NCBI RefSeq assembly: GCF_015762685.1
Contig: NZ_PEHF01000014.1
Coordinates: 1 to 49,387, forward strand
Direction of reading: 5' to 3'
Source of the DNA: Candidatus Symbiopectobacterium sp. 'North America'
GTDB taxonomy: Bacteria > Pseudomonadota > Gammaproteobacteria > Enterobacterales > Enterobacteriaceae
Length of the DNA stretch: 49,387 nucleotides
Shown: one piece after another, positions 9,378 to 19,754 of the stretch
Numbering within the stretch: position 1 is the stretch's first letter
How the letters are laid out: every line of letters begins with the position of its first letter
Made by a program: the position numbers and the translations under genes
The notes under the pieces: generated by a model
Databases searched by the model: none
Seen by the model: only the letters and a program-made list of their open reading frames with translations
What the model was told of the DNA's origin: nothing

Positions 9378-10235
9378 ATGACAACGAGTTACTTGGCGTT
9401 TCCTCAATTTGATCCGGTGATTTTTTCCCTTGGACCCGTTTCGCTCCATTGGTATGGGCTGATGTACCTGGTGGGCTTTGTGTTTGCCATGTGGCTGGCT
9501 GTGCGCCGGGCGAATAAACCGGGCAGCGGCTGGACTAAAGAAGAAGTGGAAAACTTGCTCTACCTCGGGTTCCTCGGGGTGTTCGTGGGCGGTCGTCTGG
9601 GGTATGTCCTGTTCTATGCTTTCCCCTCGTTCATCAGTAACCCACTTTACCTGTTCAAAGTGTGGGATGGCGGTATGTCGTTCCACGGCGGTCTGGTTGG
9701 GGTGATTTGCGTCATGCTGTGGTTTGCCCGTCGCACCAAACGCCACTTCTTTCAGGTTGCTGATTTTATCGCTCCGCTGATTCCTTTCGGGCTGGGTGCC
9801 GGGCGCTTGGGTAACTTTATCAACGGCGAACTGTGGGGCCGCGTTACTACCGATACGCCGTGGGCGATGTTGTTCCCCGGAGCGCGCAGCGAAGATTTGA
9901 TGCTGGCGGTAACCAATCCGCAATGGCAGGCGATTTTCAATCAGTACGGCATGTTGCCGCGCCATCCGTCCCAACTTTATCAAATGGCGCTGGAAGGCAT
10001 TGCGCTGTTTATCCTGTTAAATCTGTTTATTCGTAAACCGCGCCCGATGGGCAGTGTTTCCGGCTTGTTTTTGATTGGCTACGGTGTGTTCCGCATTATC
10101 ACCGAATTTTTCCGTCAGCCGGACGCTCAGCTTGGCCTGTTCGGTAATTTCATCAGCATGGGGCAGATTCTGTCTCTGCCGATGGTGTTTGCCGGTATCC
10201 TGATGATGGTCTTGGCCTATCGTCGTAAGGCGTAA
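9378..10235 (+). CDS. lgt: Lgt, prolipoprotein diacylglyceryl transferase
   Basis: Lgt is the inner-membrane enzyme that moves diacylglycerol from phosphatidylglycerol onto the lipobox cysteine of prolipoproteins. The 285-residue product (291 in E. coli) has about seven membrane segments. It carries the family signature [18 protein letters not shown] around residue 140, plus the conserved [12 protein letters not shown] and [13 protein letters not shown]. No lesion is visible. It lies between ptsP and thyA as in E. coli. The gap 9164-9377 holds no gene that I can see. Confidence 0.97.
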   Translation: MTTSYLAFPQFDPVIFSLGPVSLHWYGLMYLVGFVFAMWLAVRRANKPGSGWTKEEVENLLYLGFLGVFVGGRLGYVLFYAFPSFISNPLYLFKVWDGGMSFHGGLVGVICVMLWFARRTKRHFFQVADFIAPLIPFGLGAGRLGNFINGELWGRVTTDTPWAMLFPGARSEDLMLAVTNPQWQAIFNQYGMLPRHPSQLYQMALEGIALFILLNLFIRKPRPMGSVSGLFLIGYGVFRIITEFFRQPDAQLGLFGNFISMGQILSLPMVFAGILMMVLAYRRKA

Positions 10236-10324
10236 AAACAGCAATTGCTTGCCGTGAGCGGCGTCCTTGCTGACATCAGCGGGAGGCCACACGCTGAATT
10301 TTTTAATCGTGTAGTGAGGGGGAA

Positions 10325-11119
10325 ATGAAACAGTATCTGGAATTGATGCAGAAAGTGCTTGATGAGGGAACGCCGAAAGGAGACAGAACTGGCACCGGAA
10401 CCTTATCGATTTTCGGCCACCAGATGCGTTTCAATCTGCAAGACGGTTTTCCGCTGGTGACCACCAAGCGCTGCCATCTGCGCTCAATTATTCACGAGCT
10501 GTTGTGGTTCCTCAACGGTGACACCAACGTTGGCTATCTGCACGACAATAAAGTCAGCATTTGGGATGAATGGGCCGATGAGAATGGCGATCTTGGGCCG
10601 GTATACGGTAAGCAGTGGCGCGCTTGGGGCGCGGCGGATGGTCGCCAGATTGACCAACTGCAAACCGTGCTGCAACAGTTAAAGCAGGATCCGAATTCAC
10701 GCCGTATCATTGTTTCTGCCTGGAACGTGGGTGAATTAGATCAAATGGCGTTGGCACCGTGCCACGCATTTTTCCAGTTCTACGTGGCGGATGGCAAACT
10801 TTCTTGCCAGCTTTACCAGCGTTCGTGTGATGTGTTCCTCGGCCTGCCGTTCAACATTGCCAGCTATGCACTGCTGGTGCATATGATGGCGCAGCAGTGC
10901 GACCTTGAAGTCGGCGACTTTGTCTGGACCGGTGGTGACACCCATCTGTACAACAACCATATGGAGCAGACGCATTTGCAACTGAGCCGTGAGCCAAAAG
11001 CGCTGCCGAAATTGATCATTAAACGCCGTCCTGCCTCGCTGTTTGACTACCAGTTCGACGATTTCAAAATAGAAGGCTACGATCCGCATCCTGCCATCAA
11101 GGCACCGGTGGCGATTTAA
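10325..11119 (+). CDS. thyA: ThyA, thymidylate synthase
   Basis: ThyA methylates dUMP to dTMP using methylene-tetrahydrofolate. The 264-residue product is the standard length. The active-site cysteine is in [13 protein letters not shown] (about residue 146). The dUMP-binding [18 protein letters not shown] and the C-terminal [18 protein letters not shown] are complete. The gene starts 89 bp after lgt, the same partner as in E. coli. GGGGG lies four bases before the ATG. No lesion is visible. Confidence 0.98.
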   Translation: MKQYLELMQKVLDEGTPKGDRTGTGTLSIFGHQMRFNLQDGFPLVTTKRCHLRSIIHELLWFLNGDTNVGYLHDNKVSIWDEWADENGDLGPVYGKQWRAWGAADGRQIDQLQTVLQQLKQDPNSRRIIVSAWNVGELDQMALAPCHAFFQFYVADGKLSCQLYQRSCDVFLGLPFNIASYALLVHMMAQQCDLEVGDFVWTGGDTHLYNNHMEQTHLQLSREPKALPKLIIKRRPASLFDYQFDDFKIEGYDPHPAIKAPVAI

Positions 11120-11144
11120 TCGGCGATTCTGCACTTCTGCTATC

Positions 11145-11168
11145 AAGGCTGCTTCGGCGGCCTTTTTT
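11145..11168 (+). terminator. thyA terminator
   Basis: An 8-bp stem (11145-11152 with 11157-11164 region, TTCG tetraloop, one G-T pair) is followed by a T-run to about 11167. It starts 25 bp after the thyA stop. Confidence 0.85.
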
Positions 11169-11327
11169 ACCGGTTGTTTTCACCTATCTTTCTTCAACCC
11201 GCATTTCCTCAACCTGCATTGTATCTGTGGTGTAACGCCGCGCTACCAGGCCCGTTTTGTTGCGAGCGGGCAGGCATTCCCACTTTTTTTTGCCAGGTAA
11301 CTGCCCGATTCTGGCTACACTGCCGTC

Positions 11328-11821
11328 ATGGATAAAAGCACCTTTGTTGATGCGGGTTTTACCCTGCCGGAATTGCTGATTGCACTGATGCTTATCGCCT
11401 TGTTATCCGCAGGAGGAATACAGGGTTGGGCCGCCTATCAGCAGGCTGTGCGCCTCGAGCAGCAAACGCAGTTGGTGATGTTGTTTCTGCAACGCGTGCA
11501 GGCCAATGCCTACTGGTATAACGACACGCGCACGGTGAGTGTAATACAAGTCGATAAGACGTGGTGTTTGCGCGAAGGCAAGGGGCATCGTTGAGCTGCC
11601 ATGAGAGCACTGGCGGGCGTTTATTGTCCTCCACCCGCGATGTAGGCATTGCTGCAATGGCGCGCCCGACGGTCATCTTTTATGGTCTGCGCAATACGGC
11701 GCAGGCAGGACACCTGGTGTTGGATAATGGTGCCGGTCGTCTGCGTATCGTGATATCGATCTGGGGGAAGATACGGTTATGCAGCGATACACAGCCAGTT
11801 TTAGGCATTCCACGTTGTTAA
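11328..11821 (+). pseudogene. ppdA: ppdA, minor pseudopilin with frameshift
   Basis: PpdA is a prepilin-peptidase-dependent minor pilin-like protein. The N-terminus shows the class signature GFTLPELLIALMLIAL with Glu at +5. The frame starting at ATG 11328 ends after 88 residues at a TGA near 11594. A second frame picks up at once with GASLSC and runs through VIFYGLRNTAQAGHLVL and ISIWGKIRLC, which matches the family's C-terminal half. The span is 494 bp, two more than a multiple of three, so a one-base loss near 11570-11590 explains it. The 3' end overlaps the ppdB start. Confidence 0.8.
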
Positions 11822-12384
11822 GCCGCATAATCGGTGAGTTTAGCCTGATGGAGGTGCTGCTGGCAATGCTGGTTGGCAGCGTGATGGTTATCGGCTCCAT
11901 GCAGATTTACCCTACGCTGCGCAGGCATAGTCAGAATACGCTACGCCATTTCTGGTTAGAACAGCGTATCCATCAGGCACTGTTTGCGCTGGAAAAAGAT
12001 CTGCGCCGCGCGGGTTTTTGCACCAGTCGCTGTCACGATAATGTCGTAACCTTAGGGCAATTTCCCGGTGAAGCGGCGAACAGTTGCGCTATTGTCGCCT
12101 ATGATTTTAACCGACGTGGCGGTGCACCGCAGAGTCGGGAAACGTTTGGATACCGGTTGCGTGAGGGAGCATGGGAAACACAAGTCAGCATTGCCGATTG
12201 TGGAGGCGGCGGATGGGAGCGACGGCTTGATCCGCAGGAAGTGACGGTAACGCGTTTTGAAGTGATTGCATGGCGTAATGTGATCGGACTGACGCTTTAT
12301 GAAGTGCATCTGGCAGGACACTGGTTTCGCCGCCCTGATATCGCACGCCATACGGTGCGCTGGATTGCAGGACATAACGGATGA
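11779..12384 (+). CDS. ppdB: PpdB, minor pseudopilin (PilW/PulJ-like)
   Basis: A minor pseudopilin-type protein of 201 residues, recognised by FSLMEVLLAMLVGSVMVIG and by its place between ppdA and ygdB. The body carries cysteines typical of the family (GFCTSRCHDN and IADCGGGGW). Oddly, the residue before the mature Phe is Glu (GEFSLME) where prepilin peptidase normally needs Gly at -1, so processing may fail. The ATG at 11779 lies inside the 3' end of ppdA and gives a 20-residue leader, longer than the short leader of E. coli PpdB. The stop overlaps the ygdB start (ATGA). Confidence 0.7.
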   Translation: MQRYTASFRHSTLLSRIIGEFSLMEVLLAMLVGSVMVIGSMQIYPTLRRHSQNTLRHFWLEQRIHQALFALEKDLRRAGFCTSRCHDNVVTLGQFPGEAANSCAIVAYDFNRRGGAPQSRETFGYRLREGAWETQVSIADCGGGGWERRLDPQEVTVTRFEVIAWRNVIGLTLYEVHLAGHWFRRPDIARHTVRWIAGHNG

Positions 12385-12833
12385 AACGCTGGTGCCAGCA
12401 GGGCAATGGTGCACTCTTGATGGTGATGTTGCTGGCAGCCGCGGGGTTGCTGTTAATGACGGGGATGCAACGGCAGTTGGACAGCACGCTGTCTCTTACC
12501 CATGATGAGCGCCGCTATTGGCAAACGCTGTTGTTGGCCGAATCGTCGCTACAATGGGGCATTGGGCAGGTGTGGCTCATGGGCAATCGTTCCGACGAAC
12601 AATGCTTCGGCTATGCCGCAGAAGGGCTGCGAGTCTGTTTACGCCAGGTGCCCGGTGAACACTATATGTTGCTGCGCGGTGAGGGGCATCTTCCCCGTTC
12701 TTCATCGGTCATGGTGCTCTATCAGCGTGTGGTAACGATTGAGCCAGACGGTGAAACCAGTCCGTTGAAGCCAATCGCGGGAGGCTGGCTGGATTTTTGC
12801 CCCGAAAGGCAGGAGGCCATTTGTGGCGGATAG
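12381..12833 (+). CDS. ygdB: YgdB, DUF2509 pseudopilin-operon protein
   Basis: A 150-residue protein with one N-terminal hydrophobic helix (about residues 10-28, rich in Leu, Met and Ala), as in pseudopilin-like PilX proteins. The C-terminus GWLDFCPERQEAIC matches the WRDFCP pattern that I recall from E. coli YgdB. It overlaps ppdB by four bases and sits before ppdC, the conserved operon order. The function is unknown beyond its association with the minor pseudopilins. No internal lesion is seen. Confidence 0.75.
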   Translation: MKRWCQQGNGALLMVMLLAAAGLLLMTGMQRQLDSTLSLTHDERRYWQTLLLAESSLQWGIGQVWLMGNRSDEQCFGYAAEGLRVCLRQVPGEHYMLLRGEGHLPRSSSVMVLYQRVVTIEPDGETSPLKPIAGGWLDFCPERQEAICGG

Positions 12834-12840
12834 CCTGAGA

Positions 12841-13188
12841 ATGCCTTGTGGAAGGTGTCGACAAAGATAACATCAACAAGGGTTTGGGCTGGTGGAAACC
12901 GCCATCGCCGCACTGTTTTTTGCCATATCAGTGTTAGGATTACTGCAATATCATCAGCGGTTGCAGCAGGCCTTTGTACATCAATGGCAGCAACGGCAAG
13001 CATGGCATCTGGCATATCAGCAGCTTGCCATTTATGCTGCCGGTCGGGGAGGGGAGACATTGACGTTGCTTGAACGCGGCCTCTCTCCAGGATGGCAGTT
13101 AGATTTGACGGAGCAGTTCCAGACGGCAGCGTGTCTGCGCGTCTCCTCGACGGTGACAACGCCGCAGCACTATCAGGCGCACTTGTAA
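12841..13188 (+). pseudogene. ppdC: ppdC, minor pseudopilin with ochre stop in leader
   Basis: The pseudopilin signature appears as HQQGFGLVETAIAALF, followed by a body with RLQQAFVHQWQQRQAWHLAY that matches PpdC. In frame, an ATG lies at 12841, but a TAA at 12868-12870 separates its nine-codon leader from the signature. Translation could only restart inside the mature N-terminus, for example at GTG 12892, which would lose the Gly-Phe cleavage site. I therefore call it broken, with the caveat that the true ancestral start is uncertain. The next gene, recC, follows after about 90 bp. Confidence 0.65.
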
Positions 13189-13281
13189 CGTTGGTTTTGT
13201 TTTACTGATACGAATCGGCGAACCGTGCCTGATGGCAATTGACGGTGAGCGGGGTTTGCGGGCACCGAAATGGGAATCATC

Positions 13282-16200
13282 ATGTTCAGGGTTTATCACT
13301 CAAATCAATTAGATATTTTGAAAACGCTGATGGTGACGCTGATAGCGCGCCAACCGTTACAGGACCCGTTTCAGCCTGAAACGATCCTGGTTCAAAGCCC
13401 TGGAATGGCGCAATGGTTACAGATCGAACTTGCCACTCATTTTGGTATTGCTGCCAATTTGCATTTTCCTTTGCCCGGTGTTTTTTTGTGGGACATGTGT
13501 CGGCGTGTGTTACCGGATATCCCAGCGGAAAACACCTTTAGCAAAGAAGCGATGACCTGGAAGTTAATGCATATTCTGCCTCAGCAGCAGGATAACCCGT
13601 CATTCTTGCCGTTGAGTCACTACTTGCAAGACGACGCCGATAAACGTAAGCGGCATCAACTGGCAGGGCGGGTTGCGGATCTGTTCGATCAATACCTGAT
13701 TTATCGGCCTGAGTGGATAAAACAGTGGCAAGCCGGTGCGCTGGTGGACGGATTGGAGGATGCGCAGGTGTGGCAAGCCGAGCTGTGGCGTGCGCTTTTG
13801 CAATACAGCGCGCAACTTGAACAGAAAGAGTGGCACCACGCTCGCCTCTATCAGCGCTTTATCGAGACGCTGGAGCAGGCCACTACCTGTCCGCAAGGGC
13901 TACCGCCGCGCGTGTTTATCTGCGGTATTTCAGCGCTACCGCCGGTTTATTTGCACGCGCTGCGTGCATTGGCAAAGCACATTGATGTGCATCTGCTGTT
14001 TACTAACCCATGCCGGGATTACTGGAGTGATATTCAGGATCGCCATTTTTTAGCGAAGCTGAAAAGTCGTCAGCGTCGCTTGCACAGCAACAGCTCGGAG
14101 GAGCAATACCGTCCGCTTTTTCGCGATCCCAGCAATGTCGATGGGTTATTCAACGATGAGGGTGAACAGCGCATTGTGAATCCGTTGCTGGCAAGCTGGG
14201 GAAAACTGGGGCGTGACCATCTCTACCAGTTGGTGCAGATCGATGAGGTCGATGATATTGAAGCCTTTGTCGAGCTTGATGGCACAACGCTATTGCAACA
14301 AGTGCAGCGCGATATTCTGGAGCTTGAAGACGGCAGCGTGATTGCTGATAGCGCACAAGCGCAGGCTATCAGTGAGCGTAAGCGCCTGCTTACGCCGCAG
14401 GATGCTTCTCTCACCTTTCACGTTTGCCACAGTCCGCAGCGTGAGGTTGAAGTATTGCACGACCAACTGCTGGCGATGATGGCGGAGGATGAAACACTCA
14501 CGCCGCGTGATGTTATTGTTATGATGGCGGACATTGATAGTTATACGCCTTTCATTCAGGCGGTGTTTGGTAATGCCCCGACAGCGCGCTATTTGCCTTT
14601 TGCTATCTCTGACCAGCGAGCCCGCCACGCTCATCCGGTTCTGCCGGCGTTTCTCAGCCTGCTGGAATTGCCATACAGTCGTTTTACCGCCGAGCAGGTG
14701 CTTTCGCTGCTTGAAGTCCCGGCGCTTTCTGCCCGTTTTGGTATCGATGAAGAAGGGCTGCGCCGTTTGCGGTTGTGGGTGATGGAGTCTGGCGTGCGCT
14801 GGGGGCTTGATGATGACAACGTGCGCGATCTTGATTTGCCGGTTACCGGCCAGCACACCTGGCGCTTTGGCCTGACACGCATGCTGTTGGGCTATGCGAT
14901 GAACAGCAGCACGGGGGCCTGGCAGGGCGTGTTGCCCTACGATGAATCGAGTGGGTTGATTGCCCAACTGGTGGGGCAATTGGCGGAGTTGTTGGCTCAA
15001 CTCACTCAATGGCGTCAGCGTTTACGGGTAGCGCGCACGCCAGCAGAATGGTTACCGTTATGTCGGCAATTGTTGGACGATCTCTTCATTGCGGATAGCG
15101 ACAGCGATGCTGCGCTGTCTCTGATTGAGCAGCAGTGGCAGGCGATGCTGGGAGCGGCAGTCGCCAATGCGTTTGAGGAAGCGATCCTGGTAGCACTGCT
15201 GCGTGACGACTTGGCCCAGCGCCTGGATCGGGAAAAACTGAGCCAGCGCTTTCTCGCCGGTGCCATTAACTTCTGTACACTGATGCCCATGCGTTCGATT
15301 CCCTTCAAGGTGGTATGCCTGCTGGGGATGAACGACGGTGTTTATCCGCGCACGCTGCCTCGATTGGGGTTTGACCTGATGTCGCAGAAGGGGCAGCGCG
15401 GTGACCGCAACCGTCGTGATGATGACCGCTATTTGTTTCTGGAAGCGCTGATCTCGGCGCAACAGCGGCTCTATATCAGTTACATCGGTCGTGCCATTCA
15501 GGACAATACGCAGCGTTATCCCTCCGTGCTGGTGAGCGAACTGATGGAGTATTTGGCGCAAAGCTACCATTTACCAGGGGATGAAGCGCAGGATCTGGAT
15601 ACAAGCGCGGCACGCGTTTGTGAGCATCTGTGCCGCCAACATACCCGTATGCCGTTTGACAAGGATAACTTCCTTGAACACGCTAAGCCATGCAGCTTCG
15701 CCAGCGAATGGCTCGCTGCCGCCGGGCGCACCGGATTGCCGCAGCCTCTGTTTGATGCGCCACTGGAGCCTGTCATTTATCCCGAGATTACGCTGGATGC
15801 GTTGAAACGTTTTTATCGTCACCCTGTCAAAACCTTTTTCCAAGCGCGTCTGGGCGTGAACTTTGTTGTGCAGAACGATGAACTGCTTGATGAGGAGCCG
15901 TTCGCTTTGGATAACCTCAGTCGCTATCAGTTGAATGCGCAATTACTGAATACTCTGATTACGCAGGGGGATGCTGATGAACTGCTACACCGAGCCCGCG
16001 TGGCGGGCGAGCTTCCCTATGGTGCTTTCGGTGAGTTGTATTGGCAAAAACAGCGCCAGGAGATGCAAGCGCTGGCTGACAGCGTCAGCGCGGAGTGTGA
16101 TGCGGCGGGAATGACCAGCCTGGAATTGGACATGACGCTAGACGGTGTGCGCCTTACTGGCTGGGTGATGCAGGTACAGCGCGATGGGCTGTTGCGCTGG

Positions 16201-16668
16201 CGACCGGCTCGATTAGGGATGAAAGATGGCGTGGCCCTGCGGTTGGATCATCTGGCGTACTGCCTGGCGGGCGGTTCGGGAGAGAGCCGCATGTATGGCC
16301 GTGAAGAGACGGTCTGGCGCTTTGCGGCGGTTTCTGTGGAGGAAGCACAACGCCAGATGGCGCATATGATTGAAGGATATCAACAAGGCATGAACGCTCC
16401 ACTATTATTACTGCATCAGAGCGGCGGGGCCTGGCTACAAGCGTGCTACGATTCATCAAGCGGCACGCTGAACGATGCACCAGATGTGGTTCAGAAGGCG
16501 TTGAACAAGCTGCAACAAAGCTGGGCTGGCAACATGATGTTGCCCGGTGAAAGCGATGATTTCTATTTGCAACGTATCGTGCCGGAACTGAATGAAATCC
16601 ACATTGAGGCGATTGTTACAGCGGCAAAAACCTGGCTTTTGCCGATCCTGAGCGCCAATCAGGCATAA
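13282..16668 (+). CDS. recC: RecC, exonuclease V gamma subunit
   Basis: RecC is the Chi-recognising scaffold of the RecBCD helicase-nuclease. The 1128-residue product is close to the E. coli length (1122) and similar throughout: an N-terminal inactive helicase-like part starting MFRVYHSNQLDIL, VFICGISALPPVYLHALRAL, HVCHSPQREVEVLHDQLLAM, and CTLMPMRSIPFKVVCLLGMN. I chose ATG 13282, which matches the family N-terminus; ATG 13270 would add four residues. No frameshift or stop is seen over 3.4 kb, in contrast to neighbouring genes. Confidence 0.97.
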   Translation: MFRVYHSNQLDILKTLMVTLIARQPLQDPFQPETILVQSPGMAQWLQIELATHFGIAANLHFPLPGVFLWDMCRRVLPDIPAENTFSKEAMTWKLMHILPQQQDNPSFLPLSHYLQDDADKRKRHQLAGRVADLFDQYLIYRPEWIKQWQAGALVDGLEDAQVWQAELWRALLQYSAQLEQKEWHHARLYQRFIETLEQATTCPQGLPPRVFICGISALPPVYLHALRALAKHIDVHLLFTNPCRDYWSDIQDRHFLAKLKSRQRRLHSNSSEEQYRPLFRDPSNVDGLFNDEGEQRIVNPLLASWGKLGRDHLYQLVQIDEVDDIEAFVELDGTTLLQQVQRDILELEDGSVIADSAQAQAISERKRLLTPQDASLTFHVCHSPQREVEVLHDQLLAMMAEDETLTPRDVIVMMADIDSYTPFIQAVFGNAPTARYLPFAISDQRARHAHPVLPAFLSLLELPYSRFTAEQVLSLLEVPALSARFGIDEEGLRRLRLWVMESGVRWGLDDDNVRDLDLPVTGQHTWRFGLTRMLLGYAMNSSTGAWQGVLPYDESSGLIAQLVGQLAELLAQLTQWRQRLRVARTPAEWLPLCRQLLDDLFIADSDSDAALSLIEQQWQAMLGAAVANAFEEAILVALLRDDLAQRLDREKLSQRFLAGAINFCTLMPMRSIPFKVVCLLGMNDGVYPRTLPRLGFDLMSQKGQRGDRNRRDDDRYLFLEALISAQQRLYISYIGRAIQDNTQRYPSVLVSELMEYLAQSYHLPGDEAQDLDTSAARVCEHLCRQHTRMPFDKDNFLEHAKPCSFASEWLAAAGRTGLPQPLFDAPLEPVIYPEITLDALKRFYRHPVKTFFQARLGVNFVVQNDELLDEEPFALDNLSRYQLNAQLLNTLITQGDADELLHRARVAGELPYGAFGELYWQKQRQEMQALADSVSAECDAAGMTSLELDMTLDGVRLTGWVMQVQRDGLLRWRPARLGMKDGVALRLDHLAYCLAGGSGESRMYGREETVWRFAAVSVEEAQRQMAHMIEGYQQGMNAPLLLLHQSGGAWLQACYDSSSGTLNDAPDVVQKALNKLQQSWAGNMMLPGESDDFYLQRIVPELNEIHIEAIVTAAKTWLLPILSANQA

Positions 16669-16730
16669 GCGAACAGATATAATGGCAGTGAATCAAGAAC
16701 GGCGAGATTGACGTGAGAGAAAGGACGGTA

Positions 16731-19700
16731 ATGAAGAGAGAATGGCGTAAACAGTTTGCCTGTTGTATTGGCATGATGATGTTGCTGCTGAGCGGTGTGT
16801 CCGCAGCGTGGGCGCAAACCGCAGGGTGGCGTCCTTTGGAGCAGGTTATTCGCAAGGGAGAAAACGATCCGCGTAATTATCAGGCAATCACGTTGGATAA
16901 AGGCATGACGGTATTGCTGGTGTCCGATCCTCAGGCAACTCGTTCGTTAGCATCGCTGGCGCTGCCTGTCGGTTCACTCGACGATCCCAACAGCCAATTG
17001 GGATTGGCCCACTATCTGGAACACATGGTACTGATGGGTTCCAAACGTTATCCGCAGGCGGATGCATTAGCTGAATTCCTGAAAAAACACGGTGGTAGCC
17101 ACAATGCGAGTACTGCACCGTACCGTACTGCCTATTATCTTGAGGTCGAAAATGCGGCATTACAGCCCGCGCTCGATCGGCTGGCGGATGCCATTGCTGA
17201 GCCGCTGCTCGACCCGGTTAATGCCGATCGCGAACGCAATGCTGTCAATGCTGAATTAACCATGGCGCGCTCGCGCGATGGGCACCGCATGGTACAGGTG
17301 GGAGCAGAAACCTTAAACCCGGCGCATCCGGCATCACGTTTTTCCGGTGGGAATCTGGAAACGCTTAAGGACAAGCCTGGCAGCAAGCTGCATGATGAAC
17401 TGTTGGCGTTCTATCAGCGTTACTACTCGGCGAACCTGATGAAAGGCGTGATTTACAGCAATCAACCCTTGCCGGAATTGGCGAAAATGGCGGTAGAGAC
17501 CTTCGGGCGCATCGCCAACCGTCAGGCTAAGGTGCCTGTGATCACTGCGCCGTCAGTGACGGACGATCAGCGCGGTATCATGATTCATTACGTGCCGGCG
17601 CAGCCGCGCAAGCAATTGCGTATTGAGTTTCGCGGCTATGTCATGGAACAGACTGACCCTACCAGTCAGGCATTCCGCAGCCAAACCAACACCTATATCA
17701 GCTATTTGATTGGCAATCGCAGCCAAAATACGTTGTCGGACTGGCTGCAAAAGCAAGGGTTGATAGAGTCTTTGGGCGCAGGCGCTGACCCTATTCTCGA
17801 TCGTAACGGTGGCCTTTTTAATATCTCTGTTACCCTGACCGATAAAGCCCTTGAGCAGTATGACGTGGTGGTGGCTGCCATTTTCCATTATCTGCAATTG
17901 TTGCAGCAGGAAGGCATCCAGCAGCGCTATTTTGATGAAATCTCTCGCGTGATGGCGCTCGATTTCCGCTATCAGTCCGTTAAGCGTGACATGGGCTATA
18001 TCGAATGGCTGGTGGATACCATGATGCGCGTGCCGGTGGAACATACGCTGGATGCCGCCTATCTGGCCGATCGCTTTGATCCCGATGCGATTAAGCAACG
18101 TTTGGCCAGCATGACGCCGGAGCGTGCGCGTATCTGGCTGATAAGCCCTGATGCGCCTCATAACAAGGAGGCTTATTTTGTTAATGCGCCGTATCAGGTG
18201 GACAAAATAGCTCCGGCGCAGTTTACCCGCTGGCAAACGCTGGGCGAAAAAATGGCGCTCTCTTTGCCCACGCCAAATCCGTATATCCCGACGGATTTCT
18301 CGCTGATCAATCGCGGCGAAGTGCAGAACTACCCGAAAATGGTGTTACAGCAGCTGGGGCTGCGTGTGCTCTATATGCCGAGTCGCTATTTTGCCGATGA
18401 ACCGAAAGCTAACGTCACGGTGTTGCTGCGTAACCCGGTGGCGCAGGATACGGCGCGGCATCAGGTGATGTTCCAGCTTAATGACTATCTGGTGGGCTTA
18501 GCGCTGGATGAGTTGAACTATCAAGCTTCGATAGGGGGGATCAGTTTCTCTACCCGTGGAAATGATGGGCTAACCATCAATGCTAATGGTTATACGCAGC
18601 ATTTGCCTAAGCTCATGCTGGCGCTGGTCGAAGGGTACGCAAGCTATACGGCGACGTCTGCACAGTTGGAGCAGGCCAAATCCTGGTATATCCAGCAGTT
18701 GGACGTCGCTGAAAATGCCAAAGCGTATGAGCAGGCACTGGAGCCTGTTCAGGCGATCTCTTCGCTGCCTTATACCGAGCGAGAAGAGCGGCGCGCTCTG
18801 CTTAAAGATATTTCGCTGGACGATGTCATGGCCTTCCGTGATGCGTTGTTGCGTGATGCCGCACCGGAAATGCTGGCAGTCGGTAACCTCACCGAAGGTC
18901 AGGTGACGAAACTGGCGCAGGATATCAAAGCGCGTTTGGCCTGTTCAGGGCAAATCTGGTGGCGTTCCCCGAGTGTGGAAGTCGCGCGTACCCAGCTTGC
19001 CAACCTGCAACGTGCGGGGAGCAGCACCGATTCTGCGTTGGCTGCGGTGTATATTCCCACCGGTTACGGTGAAGTGCAGGGCATGGCGTACAGTTCGCTG
19101 CTCAATCAGATCATTCAGCCCTGGTTCTATAACCAACTGAGAACGGAAGAGCAGCTTGGCTATGCGGTATTCTCCTTCCCGACCATTGTTGGCCGCCAGT
19201 TCGGTATTGGGTTCTTACTGCAAAGCAACAGCCAGCAGCCTGCTTTCCTGTATCAGCGTTATCTGGATTTCTTCCAGAAAGCCAAGCCGCGCCTGCGTGC
19301 CATCAAAGCCGATGAGTTTGAGCAGTACAAGCTGGCGTTGATTACCGAACTGAGTCAGCGTCCACAAACGATGAACGAAGAGGTTGGCCGGTTGCGTAAC
19401 GATATCGATCGCGAAAACTTTGCCTTCAACACCCGTGAAAAACTGATTGAGGCGCTTAAACCGCTGACGGTTGAGCAACTTGCACGTTTCTTCGAACAGG
19501 CTCTGGCACCACAGGGGCTGGCGGTGTTGTCGCAAATCTCGGGCAGACACCACGGTAAGGCTGATTACGCTGCTCCTAAAGGCTGGACGCTTTATCCCAA
19601 TGCTTCAACGCTGCAACAGACGTTGCCAGTCAAACCACGAGTGATTGAAAAACCGCGTAGCGGCGTGTTGTCTGCCGAAAAAGTCTCGGCGGTTGAGAAA

Positions 19701-19754
19701 AAAACGTGGTTGAGAAGATTGCATCATGAGTCAGGATACGCCGCATACGCTTGA
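16731..19754 (+). CDS. ptrA: PtrA, periplasmic protease III (pitrilysin)
   Basis: Pitrilysin is a zinc metalloprotease of family M16 that cuts small peptides in the periplasm. The start at ATG 16731 follows AAGGACGG and begins a signal peptide ending near AAWAQ. The inverted zinc motif HxxEH is present as HYLEHMVLMGSKRYPQ (about residue 100), with the third ligand region ERNAVNAELTMARSRD downstream. The 1007-residue precursor is about 45 longer than E. coli PtrA, mostly as a C-terminal tail that runs 29 bp into recB. The recC-ptrA-recB order is the classical one. No lesion is seen. Confidence 0.95.
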   Translation: MKREWRKQFACCIGMMMLLLSGVSAAWAQTAGWRPLEQVIRKGENDPRNYQAITLDKGMTVLLVSDPQATRSLASLALPVGSLDDPNSQLGLAHYLEHMVLMGSKRYPQADALAEFLKKHGGSHNASTAPYRTAYYLEVENAALQPALDRLADAIAEPLLDPVNADRERNAVNAELTMARSRDGHRMVQVGAETLNPAHPASRFSGGNLETLKDKPGSKLHDELLAFYQRYYSANLMKGVIYSNQPLPELAKMAVETFGRIANRQAKVPVITAPSVTDDQRGIMIHYVPAQPRKQLRIEFRGYVMEQTDPTSQAFRSQTNTYISYLIGNRSQNTLSDWLQKQGLIESLGAGADPILDRNGGLFNISVTLTDKALEQYDVVVAAIFHYLQLLQQEGIQQRYFDEISRVMALDFRYQSVKRDMGYIEWLVDTMMRVPVEHTLDAAYLADRFDPDAIKQRLASMTPERARIWLISPDAPHNKEAYFVNAPYQVDKIAPAQFTRWQTLGEKMALSLPTPNPYIPTDFSLINRGEVQNYPKMVLQQLGLRVLYMPSRYFADEPKANVTVLLRNPVAQDTARHQVMFQLNDYLVGLALDELNYQASIGGISFSTRGNDGLTINANGYTQHLPKLMLALVEGYASYTATSAQLEQAKSWYIQQLDVAENAKAYEQALEPVQAISSLPYTEREERRALLKDISLDDVMAFRDALLRDAAPEMLAVGNLTEGQVTKLAQDIKARLACSGQIWWRSPSVEVARTQLANLQRAGSSTDSALAAVYIPTGYGEVQGMAYSSLLNQIIQPWFYNQLRTEEQLGYAVFSFPTIVGRQFGIGFLLQSNSQQPAFLYQRYLDFFQKAKPRLRAIKADEFEQYKLALITELSQRPQTMNEEVGRLRNDIDRENFAFNTREKLIEALKPLTVEQLARFFEQALAPQGLAVLSQISGRHHGKADYAAPKGWTLYPNASTLQQTLPVKPRVIEKPRSGVLSAEKVSAVEKKTWLRRLHHESGYAAYA

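Noticed and set aside
14290..15009. 239-codon minus-strand frame inside recC
   Set aside because: Antisense shadow of a well-conserved recC segment; the translation is typical of reverse-strand reads of GC-rich codons.
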